A stretch of DNA of 5,063 nt, from NCBI GenBank assembly GCA_937957845.1, contig CALGOD010000572.1, forward strand, positions 1-5,063, read 5' to 3'. This document shows, piece by piece, positions 1 to 3,956 of this stretch. Under the pieces are notes generated by a model. That model ran no database searches. It worked only from the letters and a program-made list of their open reading frames with translations, and was not told the origin of the DNA. Each line of letters starts with the position of its first letter. The stretch's first letter is position 1. Source of the DNA: an uncultured Nocardiopsis sp. (GTDB taxonomy: Bacteria > Actinomycetota > Actinomycetes > Streptosporangiales > Streptosporangiaceae). The translations under genes were made by a program, and so were the position numbers.

Positions 1-81
1 GAGGGGGGGAAGGAATCGGCGCCCGGGGGCGGCGACCGAAGGGGGTGGCGGGAGACGGAACGGGGGTTGGTGCGGGGTCAT
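1..81 (-). CDS. Start of a divergent gene, 27 codons visible, function unknown (partial)
   Basis: Read on the minus strand, an ATG at 81-79 opens a frame that stays open to the left edge. It is preceded by a textbook GGAGG (complement of 88-92) with a 6-nt spacer. The visible peptide begins MTPHQPPFRLPPPP and continues Pro/Ala/Arg-rich to ...RRFLPPL, which resembles a disordered, basic N-terminus that often precedes a membrane or regulatory domain. No domain is visible, so no function is assigned. Most codons end in C or G, as expected for this genome. The gene would be transcribed away from the dehydrogenase and share the 82-306 control region. The alternative is chance: in GC-rich DNA short open frames are common, and the SD plus ATG spacing is the main support. 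Confidence 0.55.
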   Translation of the reverse strand, partial: MTPHQPPFRLPPPPSVAAPGRRFLPPL

Positions 82-87
82 GCGGTG

Positions 88-92
88 CCTCC
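88..92 (-). promoter_or_regulatory. Shine-Dalgarno of the divergent partial gene
   Basis: The plus-strand CCTCC at 88-92 reads GGAGG on the minus strand, 6 nt before the ATG at 81-79. This is the strongest ribosome-binding site in the left part of the window. It is the main reason to believe the leftward partial gene. Confidence 0.55.
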
Positions 93-119
93 GAGAGAAC
101 CGAACGGTGAGCGGGAGTC

Positions 120-199
120 CGTGTGACCGAAGACTAATCACGCTGTGGCGCACACGACATGGGTGAGAGACCCTGGTCACACGAGCTCGGCCAGTGTGA
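120..199. repeat. GTGTGA-type repeat cluster, possible operators
   Basis: CGTGTGACC at 120-128 is exactly complementary to GGTCACACG at 175-183, a 9-bp inverted repeat with 46 bp between arms. A further GTGTGA lies at 194-199, facing TCACAC at 177-182 with an 11-bp spacer. Between them are TGTG-GCG-CACA (144-154) and GGGT-GAGAG-ACCC (161-173). The cluster sits between two divergent genes, where an operator would be expected. The bound regulator is unknown; the PucR-type protein encoded at 1125-3125 is one candidate by proximity only. Confidence 0.4.
131..136 (-). promoter_or_regulatory. Candidate -10 box for the divergent gene
   Basis: The complement of 131-136 reads TAGTCT, which fits the actinobacterial TANNNT -10 consensus in otherwise GC-rich DNA. 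Transcription would start near position 124, giving a leader of about 43 nt to the ATG at 81. No convincing -35 lies 17-18 bp upstream, so the call is weak. Confidence 0.3.
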
Positions 200-259
200 A
201 GTCCACAGCCGACTCGGAGCCCATGGCCGTCGACCACATGTCCTCGACGCGGGGTGTGT

Positions 260-310
260 ATGACGGACCTATCCCTCACCCGGGAAGGCCCGCCTATTTT
301 GCTGCCATGA
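260..310 (+). other. Possible 16-codon upstream ORF overlapping the dehydrogenase start
   Basis: An ATG at 260 opens MTDLSLTREGPPILLP and stops at TGA 308-310, so its stop overlaps the dehydrogenase ATG as ATGA. That arrangement is typical of translational coupling. The only upstream purine tract is CGGGG at 250-254, a weak ribosome-binding site. The codons CTA, ATT and TTG are unusual for this GC-rich genome, which argues either for a regulatory leader or for chance. It competes with the leaderless model, because a message starting at 307 would not contain it. Confidence 0.25.
295..300 (+). promoter_or_regulatory. Candidate -10 box giving a leaderless dehydrogenase mRNA
   Basis: TATTTT matches TANNNT and is the most AT-rich hexamer in the region. 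It ends 6 nt before the ATG at 307, so transcription would start at or next to the A of the start codon. Leaderless messages of this geometry are common in actinobacteria, and this would explain why there is no well-spaced Shine-Dalgarno before 307; the GGGAAGG at 282-288 is 18 nt away. No good -35 is seen. Confidence 0.4.
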
Positions 311-1140
311 CGACGCACGAGTTCCTGTCGGACGCAGCCCGGCAGGCCACCCAGCCCCCCTCCCCCACAACAACGGTGGTCGCCCACACCACCCGGGTCG
401 ACCTCACGGGGCGCACCGCCCTGGTGACCGGGGCGGCCAGTGGTATCGGCAGAGCGTGTGCCCTGCGCCTGGCGGACGCCGGAGCCGACGTCCGACTGGT
501 CGACCAGGACGGCGAGGCACTCAAAGTCCTCGCCGGCCAGGGTGTCGGTGAGGCGGTCGTGCTGGACCTGACCGATCTGGACGCCGCGGAGGAGGCCGCC
601 CGGGGGTCGGACATCGTGGTCAACAACGCCGGCGTCCAGACGGTCGCCCCCGTCCAGGACTTCCCTCCGGAGCGTTTCTCCCTCATCCTTCGTCTCATGG
701 TCGAGTCGCCCTTCCGCGTGGTACGCGGCGCGTTGCCCCACATGTACCGGCAGGGATGGGGCCGCGTCGTCAACATCTCGTCGGTGCACGGACTGCGCGC
801 CTCGGCCTACAAGTCGGCCTATGTGGCCGCCAAACACGGCTTGGAGGGCTTTTCCAAGGTGGTGGCCCTGGAGGGGGCCGAGCACGGGGTGACCTCCAAC
901 TGTGTGAACCCCGGATACGTGCGTACCCCACTGGTGGAGAAGCAGATCACCGAGCAGGCCGCCGCGCACGGTATCCCCGAGGAGCGGGTGATCTCCGAGG
1001 TCCTGTTGGCCCGGACACCGCTCAAGCGGCTGATCGAACCCTCCGAGGTCGCCGAACTGGTCGCCTACCTTTGCAGTGCGGACGCGTCGTTCGTCAACGG
1101 CGCGTCCCTGCCCGTGGACGGAGCATGGAACGCGAGCTGA
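307..1140 (+). CDS. bdhA: (R)-3-hydroxybutyrate dehydrogenase, SDR family
   Basis: This 277-residue cytoplasmic, NAD-dependent short-chain dehydrogenase probably interconverts (R)-3-hydroxybutyrate and acetoacetate. The Rossmann motif TGAASGIG is at 41-48, NNAG at 106-109, catalytic Ser159 in NISSVHG, and Tyr172/Lys176 in SAYVAAKHG. With a constant offset of 17 from the Pseudomonas fragi enzyme (residue numbers from memory), the carboxylate-binding Gln94, His144, Lys152 and Gln196 correspond to Gln111, His161, Lys169 and Gln213, all present. This is strong support for substrate identity. The usual SDR catalytic Asn (114 there) is Met131 here. The start at 307 is chosen because third-position GC content falls sharply upstream. 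A GTG at 376 would give 254 residues, closer to family length, but lacks a ribosome-binding site. The extra 23 or so N-terminal residues are Thr/Pro-rich. The 3' end overlaps the regulator gene by 16 bp. Confidence 0.88.
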   Translation: MTTHEFLSDAARQATQPPSPTTTVVAHTTRVDLTGRTALVTGAASGIGRACALRLADAGADVRLVDQDGEALKVLAGQGVGEAVVLDLTDLDAAEEAARGSDIVVNNAGVQTVAPVQDFPPERFSLILRLMVESPFRVVRGALPHMYRQGWGRVVNISSVHGLRASAYKSAYVAAKHGLEGFSKVVALEGAEHGVTSNCVNPGYVRTPLVEKQITEQAAAHGIPEERVISEVLLARTPLKRLIEPSEVAELVAYLCSADASFVNGASLPVDGAWNAS

Positions 1141-3125
1141 ACATCACCACTTCCGGTACCCCAGATATGAGCGGATCGACCGATCCCGACGGTCAGGCCT
1201 TCTTCCTCGACCTGTTGTTGCGCGACGCCCCGGCCGTGGAGTACGAGCGGCCGGTGCTTCGTGCGCGTGCCCGCGGTGACGATCCGGAGGTGATAGCCGA
1301 GCTGGAGGCGGCCAAGTTCGCGGCGCTACGTGTGCGCTCGGTGATGCGGGACCGCCAGCGCCGCGAGTCGGAACTGAGCGCGCTGTTCGAGACGGCCAAC
1401 GACCTGGCGGGGATGCGCAGCCTGGACCAGGTGCTGCAGGCGATCGTGGAGCGGGCGCGCAACCTACTGGGCACCGACGTCGCGTACCTGACGCTGAGCA
1501 CCCCGGAGTCGGGGGGCACCTACATGCGGGTGACCTCGGGGTCGGTGTCGGCGTCGTTCCAACGCCTGCAGCTGGCACCGGGCAAGGGGCTGGGGGGCCT
1601 GGTGGCCACCACGGCCCTGCCCTACGTGACGGCCAACTACTTCGCCGACCCGAGGTTCGAGCACGCGGAGAACATCGACCACGCCGTGCGTGAGGAGGGC
1701 CTGGTGGCCATCCTCGGCGTGCCCTTGAAGATGAACGGGCGCGACGTGGGCGTCCTGTTCGCCGCGAACCGGCATGAGCGACCCTTCTCCCATTCGGAGG
1801 TGGCGTTGCTGTCGTCGCTGGCGGCGCACGCGGCCATCGCGATCGACAACGCGAACCTGATCGACGACACACGGCGCGCACTGGACGAGCTGCACACCGT
1901 CAACGAACGTCTGCAACGGCACACCGCCTCGGTGGAGCGGTCGGCGGCCGCGCACGATCGGCTGACCGACCTGGTGCTGCGCGGCGGTGGGGTGCGCGAG
2001 GTCGCGGCGGCGGTGGCCGAGGTGCTGGGCGGCACGGTACTGATACACGATGCGACGTCGGAGGAGTCGGTGACCGCCGGCCCGCAGGGCGTGGTGGAGT
2101 CCACCGTCCGCGGTTCCCCTCCCCAGGACCCCGGGGAGGGGGACCTGGCCGAGGCGGTGCGCACGTCGCTGGCCAGCGGGCGCGCGGTGCGGGCGGGCCG
2201 GGCGTGGGTGGCCTCGGCCGCCGCCGGCAGCGAACCCCTGGGGACGCTGGTGTTGCGCGGGGTGGAGTTGGACTCCACCGACCAGCGCGTACTGGAGCGG
2301 GCGGCGATGGTGACGGCTCTGTTGCTGCTCATCCGGCGCTCGGTGAGCGAGACCGAGCATCGTGTGCGCGGAGACCTGCTGGACGAACTCCTGGAAGTGC
2401 CCACACGTGACCCGGTGTCGTTGCGGCAGCGCGCCGCCCTGCTGCGCGCGGACCTGGACGGCCCGCACGTGCTGGTGGTGGCCGAGGCCCCGGGAGGAGA
2501 CCCCGCGAGGTTGCGTTCGGCGGCGACCTACATCGCCGAGACGACGGGGGGACTCGCCGGGAGCCGGTCGGGCCGCCTGGTCCTGGCGCTGCCCGGGACG
2601 AATCCGTCCTCGGTGGGCCGTCGGGTGGCCGACGAGCTGTCGATGGCGGCCAACGGCAGTGTGACGGCGGGGGCGGGCGGTCCGACGACCGGACCCGACT
2701 CGTTCCGGGACGCGTTCGCCGAGGCGTCCCGGTGTCTGCAGACACTGCGGGCACTGGGGCGGGAGGGCGATGTGGCCACCACCCAGGATCTGGGGTTCTC
2801 CGGCCTTCTGTTGAGTCAGAACCGGGACGTGCCGGGCTTCGTGTCGACGACCCTGGGCCCGCTGCTGGAGTACGACGCCAAGCGGGGCACCCTTTTGGTG
2901 GAGACCCTGCGGGCCTACTTCGCGGCCGGGGGCAATCTGTCGCGCGCCAAGGACGAGCTGCACATCCACGTGAACACGGTGGCCCAGCGCCTGGAGCGGA
3001 TCGGCCAGCTGATCGGAGCGGACTGGCAGTCCCCCGAACGTGCACTGGAGCTGCAGCTCGCCCTGCACCTCCACGGTCTACTGGACAAAGGTGTGGATCT
3101 GCTCGGCGACCAGGGCGGCGGTTGA
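1125..3125 (+). CDS. GAF-domain PucR/CdaR-type transcriptional regulator
   Basis: This 666-residue cytoplasmic protein is a predicted DNA-binding regulator. The order is: a helical N-terminus (about 22-80); a clear GAF sensor (about 82-245) with SLDQVLQAIVERARNLLG, GKGLGGLV, GVPLKMNGRDVGVLFAANR and LLSSLAAHAAIAIDNANL; a helical linker; a diverged sensor-like segment (about 276-400); and a degenerate GGDEF-like PucR core (about 410-545). The C-terminal PucR helix-turn-helix spans about 588-648 (LVETLRAYFAAGGNLSRA, then HIHVNTVAQRLERI). The start at 1125 overlaps the dehydrogenase stop by 16 bp, with GTGGACGGAG just before it; an in-frame ATG at 1167 has no evident ribosome-binding site. Coupling to the dehydrogenase suggests it controls this operon in response to a small ligand, perhaps a hydroxy acid or keto acid; that is inference. 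Its 3' end overlaps the convergent hydrolase gene by 48 bp. Confidence 0.85.
   Translation: MERELNITTSGTPDMSGSTDPDGQAFFLDLLLRDAPAVEYERPVLRARARGDDPEVIAELEAAKFAALRVRSVMRDRQRRESELSALFETANDLAGMRSLDQVLQAIVERARNLLGTDVAYLTLSTPESGGTYMRVTSGSVSASFQRLQLAPGKGLGGLVATTALPYVTANYFADPRFEHAENIDHAVREEGLVAILGVPLKMNGRDVGVLFAANRHERPFSHSEVALLSSLAAHAAIAIDNANLIDDTRRALDELHTVNERLQRHTASVERSAAAHDRLTDLVLRGGGVREVAAAVAEVLGGTVLIHDATSEESVTAGPQGVVESTVRGSPPQDPGEGDLAEAVRTSLASGRAVRAGRAWVASAAAGSEPLGTLVLRGVELDSTDQRVLERAAMVTALLLLIRRSVSETEHRVRGDLLDELLEVPTRDPVSLRQRAALLRADLDGPHVLVVAEAPGGDPARLRSAATYIAETTGGLAGSRSGRLVLALPGTNPSSVGRRVADELSMAANGSVTAGAGGPTTGPDSFRDAFAEASRCLQTLRALGREGDVATTQDLGFSGLLLSQNRDVPGFVSTTLGPLLEYDAKRGTLLVETLRAYFAAGGNLSRAKDELHIHVNTVAQRLERIGQLIGADWQSPERALELQLALHLHGLLDKGVDLLGDQGGG
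1173..1186. repeat. 14-bp palindrome near the regulator start
   Basis: GGATCG-AC-CGATCC is a perfect inverted repeat with a 2-bp centre. It lies inside the regulator gene about 50 bp after its ATG and just after the alternative ATG at 1167. It has the size and symmetry of a dimer operator, but it also encodes ordinary residues (SGSTDPD), so function is uncertain. Confidence 0.2.
2112..2145 (+). repeat. 13-bp GC-rich hairpin inside the regulator gene
   Basis: Positions 2112-2124 pair with 2133-2145 around an 8-nt loop (AGGACCCC). Twelve pairs are Watson-Crick and one is G-U (2115/2142). The core is CCCCTCCCC against GGGGAGGGG. It encodes the low-complexity stretch GSPPQDPGEGD (residues 330-340) within the second, poorly conserved sensor segment, probably a surface loop. 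It is not followed by a T-run and lies mid-gene, so it is not a normal terminator. Confidence 0.5.
3040..3068 (-). terminator. Possible hairpin after the hydrolase stop
   Basis: A perfect 12-bp palindrome, GAGCTGCAGCTC (3048-3059), is enclosed by GTGCA (3040-3044) and TGCAC (3064-3068). On the minus strand it starts about 10 nt beyond the hydrolase stop codon, where a terminator would sit. No T-run follows, and the sequence is also the coding sequence for the regulator (ALELQLALH), so this could be codon-driven chance. It is the only terminator-like structure I noticed for the leftward operon. Confidence 0.22.
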
Positions 3126-3956
3126 GGAGAACAGCGGACTGTAGTGGTTGTCGTCGGGGAGCTCGGCGATGTCCACTCTCTCCGGGAGCCCGGTCAGCCT
3201 CTCGGGCGTGTACAGTCCGGGGCTCTCGTCCATGAGGCCGCGTGCCGTCCACAGCAGGCGGGCCGGGCAGGAGAGGCGGTGGACGGCGCCGAGCGCATCG
3301 GGGTCGGAGATCACCTGTTCTCCATCCGTGCGCACGGACTCCTCGTCACAGGCCGAGCGCATGGTGGGCGGCTCCCCCACCAGGTCCCGGAGGATGTAGT
3401 GGTCCACCCAGGTGTTCCACTCCTTCTCGAAGGCGGGGTGGCGCTGCCAGAACTCGCGGTAGTCGTCAGGGCCCTCGAAGGTCATGCGCAGGCGTGCCAT
3501 GGCGGGGCCGAGCACCGCCTCGATGTCGGTGCCGGGCGGGACGGGGAGCCCGTATCCGCCGTCGACCAGCAGCAGCCCGGCGACCCGGTCGGGGTGGCGC
3601 ACCGCGGCCAGGCAGGAGACGAACGCGCCCATGGAGTGGCCGACCAGGACGGTTTCGCGTACCCCATGGCTGTCGAGTACGGCGATCATGTCGTCGGCGT
3701 GGGCGGCCAGGCCGTGCGGTCCCGTCAGGTGCCCGCTGTGTCCACGGCCGCGTAGGTCGGGTGCGATCAGCGGCGGTCCGCCGATCCGGGACAGCTCGGC
3801 GGCGACGCGGGCGAAGGCGTGGCCGTTGGCGGTGATGCCGTGGACGGCCAGAACCGGGGTCGCGGAGCCGTCACCCCACCGGGTGACGGCCAGTTCGCCT
3901 CCGGGGACGGGGACGAAGTACTCGTCCCCGTCGTTCCAGGAGAGGTCTTCGATCAT
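3078..3956 (-). CDS. Alpha/beta-fold hydrolase
   Basis: This 292-residue cytoplasmic hydrolase has the full set of fold motifs. VHG (38-40) forms the oxyanion-hole region, and APDLRGRGHS is at 65-74. The nucleophile elbow is GHSMG, with Ser108. The acid is probably Asp243 in LLWTARGLMD, and the catalytic histidine is His271 in DDNHYSPLF. A cap segment of about 135-215 (aromatic and acidic, EFWQRHPAFEKEWNTW) would set the substrate, which cannot be read from sequence; esterase, lactonase or C-C hydrolase are all possible. No signal peptide is seen. The start is fixed by an ATGA overlap with the upstream permease stop and by AGGAGG (complement of 3968-3973) 11 nt upstream. The longer open frame that continues into the permease region is a shadow. 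It is the downstream gene of a transport operon, so it may act on the imported compound. Its 3' end overlaps the convergent regulator. Confidence 0.87.
   Translation of the reverse strand: MIEDLSWNDGDEYFVPVPGGELAVTRWGDGSATPVLAVHGITANGHAFARVAAELSRIGGPPLIAPDLRGRGHSGHLTGPHGLAAHADDMIAVLDSHGVRETVLVGHSMGAFVSCLAAVRHPDRVAGLLLVDGGYGLPVPPGTDIEAVLGPAMARLRMTFEGPDDYREFWQRHPAFEKEWNTWVDHYILRDLVGEPPTMRSACDEESVRTDGEQVISDPDALGAVHRLSCPARLLWTARGLMDESPGLYTPERLTGLPERVDIAELPDDNHYSPLFSSTAALVAEQIHTFVQ
3906..3932 (-). repeat. Perfect 11-bp hairpin early in the hydrolase gene
   Basis: GACGGGGACGA (3906-3916) pairs perfectly with TCGTCCCCGTC (3922-3932) around a 5-nt loop. In the hydrolase mRNA it begins 24 nt after the first base of the start codon and covers codons 9-17 (DGDEYFVPV). 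A stem this stable so near the start could slow translation or serve as a protein-binding site. It could also be a by-product of GC-rich codons. Confidence 0.5.

Larger units (their letters stand above)
82..306. promoter_or_regulatory. Divergent intergenic control region
   Basis: About 225 bp separate the leftward partial gene from the dehydrogenase start. A plus-strand reading frame in phase with the dehydrogenase is open back to a GTG at 145. However, by my hand count only about 72 percent of its third positions are G/C between 145 and 306, against about 91 percent over the 32 codons from 307, so I read this stretch as non-coding. It contains repeated GTGTGA/TCACAC elements (120-199), a candidate minus-strand -10 (131-136), a 16-codon upstream ORF (260-310) and a TATTTT box (295-300). 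Promoters for both directions must lie here if both flanking genes are real. Confidence 0.6.

Noticed and set aside
80..166. Plus-strand 28-codon ORF from ATG 80
   Set aside because: No ribosome-binding site and atypical codons; it is antisense to the better-supported minus-strand start.
145..306. In-frame N-terminal extension of the dehydrogenase from GTG 145
   Set aside because: Third-position GC content is clearly lower than in the gene, no ribosome-binding site precedes it, the extra 54 residues match nothing in the SDR fold, and it would cover the repeat cluster.
756..1124. Upstream extension of the regulator frame to ATG 756
   Set aside because: It lies entirely within the dehydrogenase in another frame and translates to Arg/Gly-rich shadow sequence.
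2679..2695. 6-bp hairpin GGTCCG-ACGAC-CGGACC in the regulator
   Set aside because: Stems of this length are expected by chance in DNA of this GC content.
1464..3074. 536-codon minus-strand open frame
   Set aside because: Antisense to the regulator; composition is His/Arg/Gln-rich with no domain. It is a GC-bias shadow of a gene with clear GAF and PucR motifs.
3135..3219. 9-bp inverted repeat CGGACTGTA / TACAGTCCG as a terminator for the plus operon
   Set aside because: The arms are 67 bp apart and both lie in ordinary hydrolase codons (YSP and GLYT); too loose for a terminator.
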